A stretch of DNA of 64,000 bases from Patellaria atrata CBS 101060 (taxonomy: Eukaryota > Ascomycota > Dothideomycetes > Patellariales > Patellariaceae). The notes beneath the pieces were generated by a model that did no database searches, was not told where the DNA came from, and saw only the letters and a list, made by a program, of their open reading frames with translations. The stretch covers positions 605,673 through 669,672 of the forward strand of contig MU006101.1 in the NCBI GenBank assembly GCA_010093705.1. Reading direction: 5' to 3'. The translations under genes were made by a program, and so were the position numbers. Below, in pieces: positions 53,701 through 64,000 of this stretch. Each line of letters starts with the position of its first letter. Within the stretch, counting starts at the first letter, position 1.

Positions 53701-56700
53701 ATGGTGGTCGACTCATTCTCACCGATCGCACCGGCGCGCATAAAAGCGCTGCTGTTACCAGTAGGGAAAACTAAGCGTTCCAGGTTCTTAAGCTTTGTAA
53801 AACGATTACAGCAAGACTCTGTCGTCAGACTGGGAGATATCACTCCTGACCCGCGGCCAGATAGAAGTACGCTCATCTTATGAAAAGGCTCAACATTCGG
53901 AGATTAGTTCCAGGCTAATAGAGTTGAAATTCAGATATGTTTTCTCCATTAGCTTTCCCCAAAGGCTTACTTCTATATGATCTCTCAACTGCATTACCGT
54001 CAGCAGCGCAGCTTGCTCTATCTCCCTTTGAACTTTACAGAGAGCCCTTGTTGATTTTAGGGCTATCTGATGGTGTTGAATATCACCTCGATGAATATTC
54101 TGAGGTGGACAGCAGCGAGACATCACAAAACGATACCTCAAGCGGTGACTTCAAACATGATGACGCAGAGAAGGAGCTCCAAGGCGTTGTGGAAATGCTA
54201 CGAGAACACTATCCAAAAGCTTTAGTTCATCAGCTGCTGATATTTGATTCTGCATTGCCCGCAAATCCTTCATGGCTCCCTCACGGGTCAATCCAGATAC
54301 CTTCTATCGATCATTCGAAGACTACAACAATGAAGACGGTGATGTGTGATATATCTGCACTGTTTCTCGCGGAAATGACAACATTAGCAAAGTCATATGA
54401 AGCACTTACAATGATTCCGACACCCTCAAATCAACCTGGACAATTGGAGTCTTGGGGAAGTAATGGTTTCTCTTCGGATAGCCGTAGAAACTCTCAAACA
54501 ATCATCAATTCTTCGGCTTCAACGCCCACCACAGTTCAACACCATCATCGAATGTCTATGCCTGCCCACTTACTATCAGCAACTTCTTCTGGGAGCACTC
54601 CAGTATCTCCTTTTCCCTCCTCCCCAGCGACAACACCACGACCAAATACTCCCAACTTTCCCCCTGGGTCCGGTCATGCGACTCCAACCGACGCATCTAG
54701 GCCTAGTTCAACACATGCTAGACATCAGTCGGTTCTTTCGCCTGGGCCAACAAACAGTAATATTTCGATACAAGGATTTGGATCCAATAGCGGCAATGAC
54801 ATTGAACGTAGAATTAAAAATTCACGCATGGGAATTCTTATGGGTCTGTTTCATCTCATGGCAGGTAATTGGCCAACTGCATTACAACTTTTGTCAGAAC
54901 ACATCAGTGATGCTCGCCGTACTCTTGACCATGCGTGGATCGCGCAGTCTTTACATCTGATGCTTGTCTCTATGATTCTGTATACATCGGAGGGCTTATC
55001 GTTCGAGGTATGTTAATTGAGACACAATTGATGGATTTACTGATGTGTCAAATCAGATGCCCTCCGTACTCAATGCAATGCTTCCAAACGGAAGCAAAAT
55101 AACTCCCCAAAATGCATTTAATCGGCTATCGTCTATCCCTCAAATTGAGCTCCAACCAAATCCAGACACCGAAGCTGTCAACGCCCGGCTTCTGTTGAAT
55201 AATCTGGATGACTTGGTTTCGCAGGTATTAAGCTACTATCATCGCACCACCTCGTTACCCAAACAGATCGTCCACGAGTTTGCGCTACGCATGGGCAGAG
55301 CAATGTTCATTGTCTATAGCCAAAATGGGAGACTTAATAACGACATTTCTCGGAACCAGCTATATGGGACATTAGCGACTGCTAAATTATCCCGGCGTGA
55401 TATCAAATGTTCTTTTCAAACATGCAGAAAGATAGCTGCAATTGTGGAACAAGCATTCCCAACTGACGAAGATAAGTTCCTTGCCTCAGATCACAAGCTA
55501 CATCTATTCGGTGGCATTGCCGAAATTTTCGGGGATATTGGACAAACCAGACATCAAGCTCTTGCTCTCGAGGAACTTGTCACCACCTTGACCTCCGAGC
55601 TCATCAGAAGCAGGACCCAGCAAGCCGCTCATCTTGGAGTCCATCCAGCCACGAACATGTTTCTGAAGAATGCTGCTGATACCGTACGTGGTATTGATAC
55701 ACTTTTAGATATATATCGAAAGAATGTCAAAGGGAACCCGGCTCTACAGTCTCATGCAATCGAAAGATGCATCGACTTCTTCCAAGCATATGGTGATGTA
55801 CAGGGGGTCCAAAAGCTCTCGGCAGAGAAACTGGCAATGAAGATCAATATTCCGGCATACATGATAGATCAACAACGCGCATATGGAGCGCTGGTACGCA
55901 CTGAGGGTGTTGGTGCTGCATTGTCAGTAGATGCAGCCGGATTGTGGTGGGATAAGGATGCACTCCAGTCTATCACTATCTTAAAAACGACAAAGGACCT
56001 CGAGCTGAAGTTCGTCCCCGCAGCTAGCATCGCAACGCCGACGATCTCTGGTCCATTTTTGTATAACCCAAACCAGACTAGATCTGACAAACTAGCCGCG
56101 CCTGAAGTTTTCGTCGTCGATACCTATCGAAGCATACAGATTACCCTGCGAAATCTTCTCGATGTCGAAGTCCTTCTTGAGTCTCTGGAGCTTGTCATAG
56201 ATGGCGGGGAGTCCAAGGATTGGACTATTGTTCCTCAAACATACGTGAGCTTAAAGCCACGAAGCGATAACGGCATCATACTCTTCGGTATGCCGCACAC
56301 CGAGGGCGAGTTCACAATCACTGGTTGCCGACTGAAGGCCTCGGGATGCAAACAAAAGAACTTAATACCCAGAAACAGACGAGACTCATCCTCACGGGTC
56401 CAAGTCATCGGCCCACAACCACTCCTTAAACTCCCCGGAATCAAAGCAACCACACCCCTAGCTGTTGGACCCCTCTTGGCTGGCCAATCCAAGATCTTCA
56501 CGGTACCCCTTAAAAACCTCTCTCCACCCTCCAGCCGCATAACCTGCATCCGGATGATCAGCACTGACACCGCAACCACCGCTCTCGAAGTGACACTTAA
56601 ATCCACCACAGACGCTATAAGAGCATTCCAAACGGAGCTTCTCCTAGCTCAACCCGCATTTGTAATTAAGTCTATCCAAACCCCTTCGAAATCCTTCACT

Positions 56701-57486
56701 GATCCTACCGATATCGACATTGCACACTCCGAAGATTTGACCCTCGAGATACAAGCGCATGGTAAACCCAACTTATCCACCGCGTCTATCCAGCTAGACT
56801 ATGGTGCGGCTGCATCCTCAGAGGCCTTCTACACACGCACCCTCACCCTTCCCATCGCTCTCTCCGTAACCCCTTCGTTGTATTTACATTCTCACGCTAT
56901 CCACCCACTGGCCCCTTCAACCTTCCAGCACCTCCGCCGTCTCCCTACACCACTTACCCCCACAACGCTACCCTACCTCCCCATCCTCCCTCCTTCCTCG
57001 GCCCCCACACGCGCTTTCATTCTCACCCTCGCCCTCGCCAACGCCTCACCCAAGCCTCTCACCGCTGACCTCCTCTCCCGTCCGCTCCCCTACACTCCTC
57101 CCTCCTCAACCAACCCCCTAAAACACATCAGCCAAGTAACTATCCCCGCAAATGACGTTGCAAAGCTCTTTGTCGCCTTACCTGTTATGAAGGTCGATGA
57201 ATTGACGTTAGAGAAGCCGATCCCGAGTCGACGGGGCAGGCAGTTCGTCGTCAACGCGAGTCTGAGCGAAGAGCAGGTTAGGAGGGAGAGGGTTGGGTTT
57301 TGGTGCGGAGAGGGTCTCATCGGTGCCGTGAGGGTGGTGTTTACTGAGGGGGAGAAGTGGGAGGCTGGGGATGACTGGGAGGAGGTGGAGGGATTAGGGG
57401 ATGGAGATGCTAGAATTGGAGAAGTTAGTTTGAGCGGGTTATTAAGGCTGAGTGTGGAGGAGGTGGGCGTTGTAAGGGAAGCGTGA
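53701..57486 (+). CDS. TRS120: TRAPPII complex subunit Trs120 (TRAPPC9)
   Basis: Large subunit of the TRAPPII tethering complex, a Rab exchange factor at the late Golgi. Exons 53701..53866, 53935..55007 and 55057..57486 join in phase to 1222 residues. The N terminus ARIKALLLPVGKTKRSRFLS and the segment GDITPDPRPDRNMFSPLAFP (across the first intron) are typical. Further markers are FPKGLLLYDL, RMGILMGLFHLMAGNWPTAL, DHAWIAQSLH, LPKQIVHEFALRMGRAMFIVY and FGGIAEIFGDIG. The C-terminal half has the beta-sandwich repeats of Trs120 (ITLRNLLDVEVLLESLELVI, SLKPRSDNGIILFG). Residues about 220-310 form a Ser/Pro/Thr-rich insert. The 3' part (56.9-57.4 kb) shows marked C-rich then G-rich codon bias. Length is similar to other fungal homologues. 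Confidence 0.94.
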
Positions 57487-58155
57487 GAGGGTTTTCTGAT
57501 CTGCTATGTTTTCTTCAAGCTAGTTGAGTAAATGGGCTTGTGTTGTACTTAGTATGGACAAGTTATTGAGTCTCATTACTGATTATTTCTGCACTCCGGA
57601 TTGTCTCACGTCACTGTACGTGCAACTGCAAACTGAAATGGGGTTATTTGGATGTATGGATATGGTACCGTACTGGGAATACAGGACCCTGAACGAGCGG
57701 ATGCATTATACACAGCGGTGTATTGCGAAATCTCCAACAGTACTTCCTTCCAGCGGCCCTAAATTATACTCCCCTCTGCAGCAGATGACGTACTCTCCAG
57801 TTGAAGTTCGTATAAGATTTCAATGATCTGTATTCCAAACTCCTATCCGTACTGAAGCATTGGCATATGATATAACGGGAAAAGTAAGCTAGAACGGCCC
57901 GACAAAGAGGCGGTAAGATTTTCACAAGTATCACAACATCATATAGCGAATTGAGAAAGAGCTAATGTGAAAATCACAAACTTTTGTTCATTCACTATGG
58001 TAAATCCAGCTTGTAAATCCCTCGTACACCCATATATCCAATCCATGCACACCAATTTTATCCACCCAAAAAGCAAAATCAACAACACCCGGGGTATAGA
58101 ACGCCCACACAAGAACCTCCTCCGCGCCCACTGCGCCATACCAACCACCACTCCC
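57487..58155. other. Spacer between convergent TRS120 and TSC2
   Basis: 670 nt with ORFs of about 100 codons on both strands that overlap the end of the TSC2 gene and have no domain. No feature assigned. Confidence 0.4.
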
Positions 58156-61100
58156 TCACATTCCGGAGCCGCCGCTCCCAGTCCTCTCCATCTCCGCACC
58201 ACTCCGGCCCTCAACCCCAAACGTCGCTGTACTCGCGCGCTTGAACAGCGTGCTGGTATCCCTGGTGATGAGGGCGCCCGGGAACTCCCGCTGTACGAGC
58301 GGGCTGGTCGCCTCGCCCGTGCCAGGGGGCGTCAGTGTACTGACACCCCTCAACTCCGCCGGGGTATGCTTCTCCCGGAGCTTGTTGATCTCCCGGAGTC
58401 TCGTACGCCAGGACGAGACGTGCTCGCCCATGAACCGCTGGGTCCAGACGGTACAGAACACACTCGCGTTGAGCGCCAGGAGGCGTACGAACGCCGGGAG
58501 AGACTTCCCGGAGACGATCTTCGTCTCGAAGGCGGGGGAGATTTCGGGGAAGTCAGATTTGCTCAAAACTTGGACTTTGAAAAAACGTTGTTTGGCCCTG
58601 TCTGGGCTGGGTTGCAGCCGAGATTCCGCGAAGGTATTGAACGCTTCTGGCGTGATGACTATGTACACGAAGTTGAAGTCTGAGGGGAAGGTATCGAAGC
58701 GGAATGGACGGCCTGAGTCATTGAAGATGATATTGACGCTGTCGTTACCAGTGTGCTTCTTCTTGTTAATGCATTTTGCATCGTGCTCCAGGTTTGTTGG
58801 CATCAGGGTAGTAGCGTGAAAAACGATCTCAGAAACGCGGTCGCGCCAGCAGACAGCAAAGTCGCCGTCAGTGCCATATTCCCTATCGAGACCTTGTGTA
58901 TTGAACTGTGCACCCTTGAGTGGTATCATAGTTCCCAGCTTGGTAATAAAGTCAGTGTAATCGACAGATCCCATCACGTTGGCAAATATCTCTGCTTCCT
59001 CCGTTTGACCTTCTCCAATGTAAATTACACCAATCTTGTGACCGTCAAGAGGGGAGACACGGTCAAAGGCCTCGATCGCTCGACGGGTCATATCGTCGTC
59101 AGGAAGTGCAACTGGAGGGTCCAGGACTGGAGAAGGTAAAGCACAAATGGAAATAGGGGCGAAGAATGCTTGATATACATCATCTGGGAGTATACCAACA
59201 TAAGATGAGGTGTAATATGTCTCAGCGGTAAGTCCGGTGATTATTGGTTGTTGGTGACGCGGTGGTGTGTCCAGTTGAGGCCTTGCAACATAATAGCGGG
59301 TCCCTGAAGGTCGACGGATTGTGATTTGGCTTAGTCCGGTTCTGCCGGCTGTTTCAATGGTGATCAAGCTCGTTCCGTGAACCCAGGTCTTAGAGTTGAT
59401 TTCCCCATCAGCAGAAGTAGCGAATTTTGGATCGTAGATAGTTTCATCATGGTCGGAGTATGCCATTCTTTCCATCATATCCATAGTAACTCGTCCCTGC
59501 TCCTCAATGACTCGGGTGTTGTTCTTGTCTGTGCCAATAAGGTTTCTGTGGATAAAGGCAATGTGTCTCTGACGATCCTGCATTTTCGAAGCAATATACC
59601 AAAATGCTATAACATGGTATGCAAGAGCATACACGTATTGAGGAAGATCGTCGGATGGTTGCGTACTACCGGACTTGAAATCCTTGTCCTGTGAACCACT
59701 AAATTCCCGCGATGGACCACTATGCCGTGACGTTGGATGCCCAGTACGAGAGGGATTTGGATGACTTACCCTCCCCTTCTCGCGCGAATTGCGGACGTAG
59801 TCGAGATACCGGAAACAAATGCCGAAGACTGTTCGGAAATTATCTTCCCTACAGTTCTTAATAATTTCAGGGAGACGTGACACCCCTGCAAGGAATTCCA
59901 GAATGTGAATGGCGATGTTTGGTTGCGTGATAGACTGAGACATTTTCGTCAATATGCTTTCCATATGTCTGCTGGTCGAGAGTGGTAGTTCATGACAGCA
60001 CACTGCAAGAGCATGTATGCACCATTTGGTGGTTCTGTCCCACGATCCGATCCCAGACAAGAACGACCTGACTAGATCTTCAAGCTCGTTCCTTGTAAAG
60101 TGAGGATGATAGCTAATGATCATAGTTAGGATGTGAAACAAGCACACCACAACGTCGCCTTTCTTCAGCGACGTGTAGCTCGGAGGCTCATGGAAGGTGG
60201 TAGACCTAATCTGCTCGCACAAGACGCTTTTTAACAGCTTGACCTGCGGAATAGCACTAGCAAATAAGGATTGGTTTGTCAACTGAGCGCCTAAGTGTGC
60301 TAGAATGTAACTGTAGAGCTCCCAATGCGTACCTTTTTGCAAGATAGAGATGTTGAGTTCAAGCCATCGAGTGATCTCAAGGACGATCCTATCAGTAGGG
60401 AGGTCTTCAGTGTCTAGCTTAGAGGAGAACAGAACAGTGCTTGCGGTTTTTTGGGGTTCCTCAGGGAGAGCTCTGAAGCCACCATACATCCATACCGGTG
60501 ATGCAGGTCTTGTTGTTCGCTGTGGTCCACTTGTTACACGTGTAACCTGCTTCATGGTTGCAGTTGGACTACTGCTGTTTTTATAGTCTTGAGACTGCGA
60601 CCTCTCGTCTGTTCTGGATTGTCGACCTTGATCATCTTCCTCCTTAGATTCCCAAGATACCGCCGTATCCTGAGTACGACTGAGAACTGCAGCCATTCTT
60701 TGGCCCTCGGAAGACTCAGCAATGAACAAGGCGTGGTTTGTATCACTGCGTAAACGGAAAAGTAGCTTGAAAGCACTGACACGAGCATCAATCTCTGAGG
60801 TTTCCGAACCAGCAACGAATAGTAAACATTCGAACAAGATTTTCGCCCTGCGACCATCGCTGTTGATGGTACGAATAAACATGCGTACTAGAGCCCTTAC
60901 AACGACGTTGCATAAGGAGCCTGGATCTTCAGACCATGGTATAGTTGCGGTACTTGAGAAATTGACTTCCCGAGGGGTTGGTTGCTCCAGTGTCGCCTTC
61001 GGTGTTTTTATCAACCTTTTGAAATGCGCTATTGTAGCATTGAAGACATTATCAGATGACCACTGAACATTTTCTATGGCAAACTCAGTCAAGGTATTGA

Positions 61101-62976
61101 GAACTGCCACATCAGACTCATCACCAATCGTTTCGATAAGAATTACGGCATATGATGATACGTCAGCGGAGTGAGGAAAAGGTTCGATTGCATAATAAGC
61201 ATCCTGAAGATACTCTAAGAGCTTTAGGCGAAGTTCGGTCGGGCGCTTTCTATCTTGGAAGATACACTCGACCAGCTTGCGAGCGTCTCGTAGATAACCC
61301 TCATTAGATGGATAAAACCGACGCTCTTGATTGCAGTATTCAACGAGCCAATAGGCCGCATTGTGACTGATCTGGCGCCCAAAACGAAGGAACAGATTCA
61401 TCAACACTGCCTTCTTTAAAATGTCCATATCTGGCAATGAAGTGACGAGACTGTTGATAATTTCAGATAGACAAGCTGCATGATCGATATTCCCATTAGC
61501 GTCGCGTCTGTCGGTACTAGACTCAGTTGACTTATTGGAGAAACCAGAGAGGCTACCAATTCTGGCTGTTTCTTTAGGGGTTGTTTCGTGTATACCGTAC
61601 TGCGCCGCGAATTCGGCCAAAGTTCGAGTAAGATCTGTCCAATCATCTTCTGCTACTAGTAAATTTCTTAGCTTGTCAGTTTGTAGAATATCTAGGAGTA
61701 GGGAAATTATGTCTCCATCGATTTTCAAATCTTTGTACGAAGAAACGTGATTTAGACTCGGTAGCAGAAGATCCAGTCCCACTTTAGGGAAACCTTCAGC
61801 GCCATCTAATATTAGGAGTTTTCGAAGCGTGTAGAGAACTCCTCGGACGATGCTTCGATGTCTGGAATACTCTCCTTCGTATGTATTCTCAGTAAGTATT
61901 GAAAGAAGGGCAGACACTGCAGATTGTCCGACGTGAGAGGTGAAAAGATTCCGCAGGGCATTCCAGGTGTGCTCCTCAACTGCTTTCAATTGACGGTAGA
62001 TATCGCAAAGAACAGCCAAGCAGGATTTCAAAGATGTTGGTGGAACTTGAGTGTATGTTCCTAATGCGTCGAATATGGCGACGGCGTATCGGATATCACT
62101 TTCGACATTCGTGGTCCGACACACGTTGATGACATTCTCTAGAAGTTGCTCCACTTCTTCTTCCGGAAAGACCTTGGAGTTAAAACGCGTAACATCAATG
62201 ATGAACTGAAACAGCTGCTCTAGAAGGACATTTTCTTTGATTTCTACACCAGCTTTTGATTTTCCCCTTTCCTGCTTGCGCGCTAGGACGGTTGAACGTA
62301 CGGTTCGTTCTAACAAGTCCCTAAGAAATGGTGCGATCATTGGTTCGAATCCATCGACATTCCGACCACCGTTAGTTAGTTCAACTAAGATGGGAAAAAT
62401 CTGTTCGAATGATGGGTCGTTCTTCTTGCTTGAGATTACCTTGAAGAATACATTCCGTTCCATGGCACTAAGCGTTGGTACCTTTGCACAACTCTTCAAT
62501 AGGTCATAACCTGCGCGTGTAGCATCTTGATGTTCGGCATTATCAATAAGATCACTAGCTGAAGACCAGATGGTCAAGATATCGCTGACTGCATATTCCT
62601 CGACTATCTTGCAAAGATTCTGTGCTGCTGCCACCCTATCCTTTACATTAACGTAACCATGGCCACTTATTTGTTCCAGTAACTGGTTGAGTTCGTCAGG
62701 TCCTCCGAGCACATGACCAGGTGGTGCAGTGATACCTTGAGCAGACTCTCCGCCAACATCTCCTATGCCGCTACCCCTAGCTATTGTTTGAAGCACAGCA
62801 GTGCTGTCCCGCCGTGCAAATGCCGAACTGCCGGGAGTGATAATAGCGGAAGTAGACGGAGCTGCAGGAGGTGTTGCCTTAGCACGTCCGGTGAGAGCGC
62901 GAAAAGCATCAATTATGGTGGAGGACGATTGTCGCCTGTCAGGAGTCTTCGGCCCATCATCTTGACTAGGAGACAT
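58156..62976 (-). CDS. TSC2: Tuberin homologue, Rheb GTPase-activating protein
   Basis: GTPase-activating subunit of the TSC complex, which restrains TORC1 through Rheb. A single intronless ORF of 1606 residues. After a Ser/Thr/Pro-rich start (MSPSQDDGPKTPDRRQSS), residues about 100-750 are helical HEAT-like repeats of the tuberin N-terminal domain, for example AAQNLCKIVEEYAVSDILTI. The RapGAP domain occupies about 1275-1500: GHKIGVIYIGEGQTEEAEIF, then FITKLGTMIPLKG, GTDGDFAVCWRDRVSEIVFH, and the catalytic Asn-thumb helix HTGNDSVNIIFNDSG with Asn1411. Putative Ser/Thr-rich linkers around 820-880 and 1165-1190 (RHSGPSREFSGS) could be phosphorylation regions. A C-terminal Ser/Gly-rich tail follows. 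It is divergent from CSE1. Confidence 0.94.
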   Translation of the reverse strand: MSPSQDDGPKTPDRRQSSSTIIDAFRALTGRAKATPPAAPSTSAIITPGSSAFARRDSTAVLQTIARGSGIGDVGGESAQGITAPPGHVLGGPDELNQLLEQISGHGYVNVKDRVAAAQNLCKIVEEYAVSDILTIWSSASDLIDNAEHQDATRAGYDLLKSCAKVPTLSAMERNVFFKVISSKKNDPSFEQIFPILVELTNGGRNVDGFEPMIAPFLRDLLERTVRSTVLARKQERGKSKAGVEIKENVLLEQLFQFIIDVTRFNSKVFPEEEVEQLLENVINVCRTTNVESDIRYAVAIFDALGTYTQVPPTSLKSCLAVLCDIYRQLKAVEEHTWNALRNLFTSHVGQSAVSALLSILTENTYEGEYSRHRSIVRGVLYTLRKLLILDGAEGFPKVGLDLLLPSLNHVSSYKDLKIDGDIISLLLDILQTDKLRNLLVAEDDWTDLTRTLAEFAAQYGIHETTPKETARIGSLSGFSNKSTESSTDRRDANGNIDHAACLSEIINSLVTSLPDMDILKKAVLMNLFLRFGRQISHNAAYWLVEYCNQERRFYPSNEGYLRDARKLVECIFQDRKRPTELRLKLLEYLQDAYYAIEPFPHSADVSSYAVILIETIGDESDVAVLNTLTEFAIENVQWSSDNVFNATIAHFKRLIKTPKATLEQPTPREVNFSSTATIPWSEDPGSLCNVVVRALVRMFIRTINSDGRRAKILFECLLFVAGSETSEIDARVSAFKLLFRLRSDTNHALFIAESSEGQRMAAVLSRTQDTAVSWESKEEDDQGRQSRTDERSQSQDYKNSSSPTATMKQVTRVTSGPQRTTRPASPVWMYGGFRALPEEPQKTASTVLFSSKLDTEDLPTDRIVLEITRWLELNISILQKGTHWELYSYILAHLGAQLTNQSLFASAIPQVKLLKSVLCEQIRSTTFHEPPSYTSLKKGDVVVCLFHILTMIISYHPHFTRNELEDLVRSFLSGIGSWDRTTKWCIHALAVCCHELPLSTSRHMESILTKMSQSITQPNIAIHILEFLAGVSRLPEIIKNCREDNFRTVFGICFRYLDYVRNSREKGRVSHPNPSRTGHPTSRHSGPSREFSGSQDKDFKSGSTQPSDDLPQYVYALAYHVIAFWYIASKMQDRQRHIAFIHRNLIGTDKNNTRVIEEQGRVTMDMMERMAYSDHDETIYDPKFATSADGEINSKTWVHGTSLITIETAGRTGLSQITIRRPSGTRYYVARPQLDTPPRHQQPIITGLTAETYYTSSYVGILPDDVYQAFFAPISICALPSPVLDPPVALPDDDMTRRAIEAFDRVSPLDGHKIGVIYIGEGQTEEAEIFANVMGSVDYTDFITKLGTMIPLKGAQFNTQGLDREYGTDGDFAVCWRDRVSEIVFHATTLMPTNLEHDAKCINKKKHTGNDSVNIIFNDSGRPFRFDTFPSDFNFVYIVITPEAFNTFAESRLQPSPDRAKQRFFKVQVLSKSDFPEISPAFETKIVSGKSLPAFVRLLALNASVFCTVWTQRFMGEHVSSWRTRLREINKLREKHTPAELRGVSTLTPPGTGEATSPLVQREFPGALITRDTSTLFKRASTATFGVEGRSGAEMERTGSGGSGM

Positions 62977-63698
62977 ATGTTCCAGATTATCAGGCCGTAA
63001 CTCGAGAGGACTTTTTTGTCAGGTTTATTGTGTCAGGCTGATTTCGTGGAGGATTCGAATTGAGTAAACACCGGAAGGATCAAGTGGAGAACGATTGCAA
63101 CGGTCTACTCAACCGCAGCTCTTGTGAGGTGTTGGGCGTGTACGAAATCTACCCAAGGCATGAGATTCGACAGTAGCCTGAAGATAGGAGAGAGAGTTGT
63201 AAAAGATAAGGACAGGGCGAGAAAATTTCGAACAATTAAGTCAAGATATCTCGCCCTAGGTAGATTGTTAAACGTGGGCAAACGCGAGCGCGTAGCCAAG
63301 AAAAAGGAAGGTCATGTCCATGACTTCATTCATAAAGTGAAGTCAAACTATATATATTTTAAGTGAAGTTTTAGTGGTGTGAGGTGAAGAGCTGTGGTGA
63401 GCACGAGGGTTGCGGGATGATGCTGTTGCGGGATATGATCTTCAATTGCTCGAACTTGAAAAAGCTGGGGTAAATGTTACAAAACCTGGACAAGCCTTGG
63501 CCCTTGAGCCCTGCCCACCGGCCGATCCGTCCCACACCGATAACCATCTAGCAGCGCCAAACCTACAATGGCTAAAGTGGAACGTTATTACAGTATCAAA
63601 ACTTCAGGTACAGATACTTTACGATGCTGAACAAAATACCAAACCCGTCACTTACTCTTGTTTACCAATACAATCCTCAGCTTCTTCATTCTCCCAAC
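62977..63698. other. Divergent promoter region of TSC2 and CSE1
   Basis: 720 nt. ORFs of 60-110 codons are present but featureless. No specific site recognised. Confidence 0.4.
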
Positions 63699-64000
63699 AT
63701 GGCCGCAGACCTACCTGGTATTGCACGTCTTTTAGAAGCAAGTCTTGATCCTCGACACAATAAACAAGGTACGCCTCTAACATTTGCTGATTATTTTTCT
63801 GTACGACGCACTAAAGATAATCTATCCCGCGCGCAATGGTCTGCGCCGACTACCACCCGCGAAGGGAACACAGTCGGATACTGATTCTCCATGATAGGAT
63901 TTAGCTAACATCTTCTCATAGCCGAGGAAGCCATCAGTCGGGAAGAATCAAAACCCGGATTCTCTCTTACGTTATTGAACATCGTAGCATCAGATTCGTT
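63699..64000 (+). CDS. CSE1: Exportin Cse1 (importin-alpha re-exporter), 5' part only
   Basis: Truncated by the window edge. Exon 1 63699..63768 codes MAADLPGIARLLEASLDPRH and NKQ, and after a GTACGC donor and TCATAG acceptor exon 2 continues from 63922 with AEEAISREESKPGFSLTLLN and IVASDS. This matches the start of the Cse1/CAS importin-beta family (DLPxIARLLxASLDPxxRKQAE, then PGFxxxLLxIV), which returns importin-alpha to the cytoplasm with RanGTP. The junction completes a split Ala codon. Assignment rests on about 50 residues. Confidence 0.8.

Noticed and set aside
57939-58683. ORFs of 93 and 238 codons at the TSC2 3' end
   Set aside because: Overlap the tuberin coding region and have no domain. 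Shadows.
62335-62352. GGTTCGAATCC, a perfect tRNA B box
   Set aside because: Lies inside the TSC2 coding frame, with no A box or cloverleaf around it.
63105-63748. ORFs of 64-112 codons in the TSC2-CSE1 promoter region
   Set aside because: No motif. The third overlaps the CSE1 start in another frame.
1-64000. Biosynthetic gene cluster or CRISPR-like array
   Set aside because: No PKS, NRPS, terpene or tailoring enzyme set is clustered, and no regularly spaced repeats were seen.

Overview
The window is a stretch of a filamentous ascomycete (Pezizomycotina) genome. The genes are eukaryotic, with short (about 45-120 nt) GT-AG introns that often carry CTAAC or CTGAC branch points. Their products are typical of filamentous fungi: Elongator subunit 5, the TRAPPII subunit Trs120, tuberin, an Scd6/LSM14 protein, kynurenine monooxygenase, a fused PABA synthase and a secreted LysM protein. 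A Tad1-like LINE and a 100-N assembly gap are also present. The exact class cannot be fixed from the sequence; a Leotiomycete-like fungus is a guess. Exon boundaries were worked out by hand from splice signals, reading phase and family knowledge, and no search was run.

Layout. 0.6-5.7 kb: MAP1 (-), BNA4 (+) and a DUF1769 gene (+). 6.4-7.7 kb: broken F-box-like remnant. 8.9-11.3 kb: intronless PABA synthase. 12.6-13.3 kb: small zinc-finger-like gene (-). 13.7-19.8 kb, all minus: glucosidase I, SNRNP27-type spliceosomal protein and Elongator subunit 5. 19.8-23.5 kb is gene-poor, with a possible tRNA-derived SINE and a coiled-coil hypothetical. 23.6-27.5 kb: SEC22 (-) and a UIM-motif protein (+). 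28-36 kb is the odd accessory region: a second zinc-finger-like gene carrying in-frame stops, a 116-residue small gene, two LINE 3' ends facing each other across the gap, and a large coiled-coil gene with one in-frame stop. 36.5-44.4 kb: a Gfo/Idh/MocA dehydrogenase, a peroxisomal adenine nucleotide carrier, Scd6/LSM14, a PEX39-like gene and an uncertain ORF. 44.7-64 kb: a giant GHKL-ATPase protein ending in an HExxH motif, a secreted transglycosylase-LysM protein, Trs120, tuberin and the first two exons of exportin CSE1.

Most genes are housekeeping and unrelated in pathway. Loose functional pairings are secretory traffic and ER glycoprotein trimming (SEC22, TRS120, CWH41), peroxisomes (ANT1 and the PEX39-like gene) and cofactor synthesis (BNA4, ABZ1).

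The most unusual signals lie at 12.6-13.3 and 28-36 kb. Two small gene families appear twice each and match nothing I recognise: an MPCxxxGH/CxxC/HxxxxH zinc-binding family and a 'YRAL' domain family. Members of both lie beside the LINE pair, and two of them carry nonsense codons that fit CpA-to-TpA change, as expected if repeat-induced point mutation leaked out of the LINEs.
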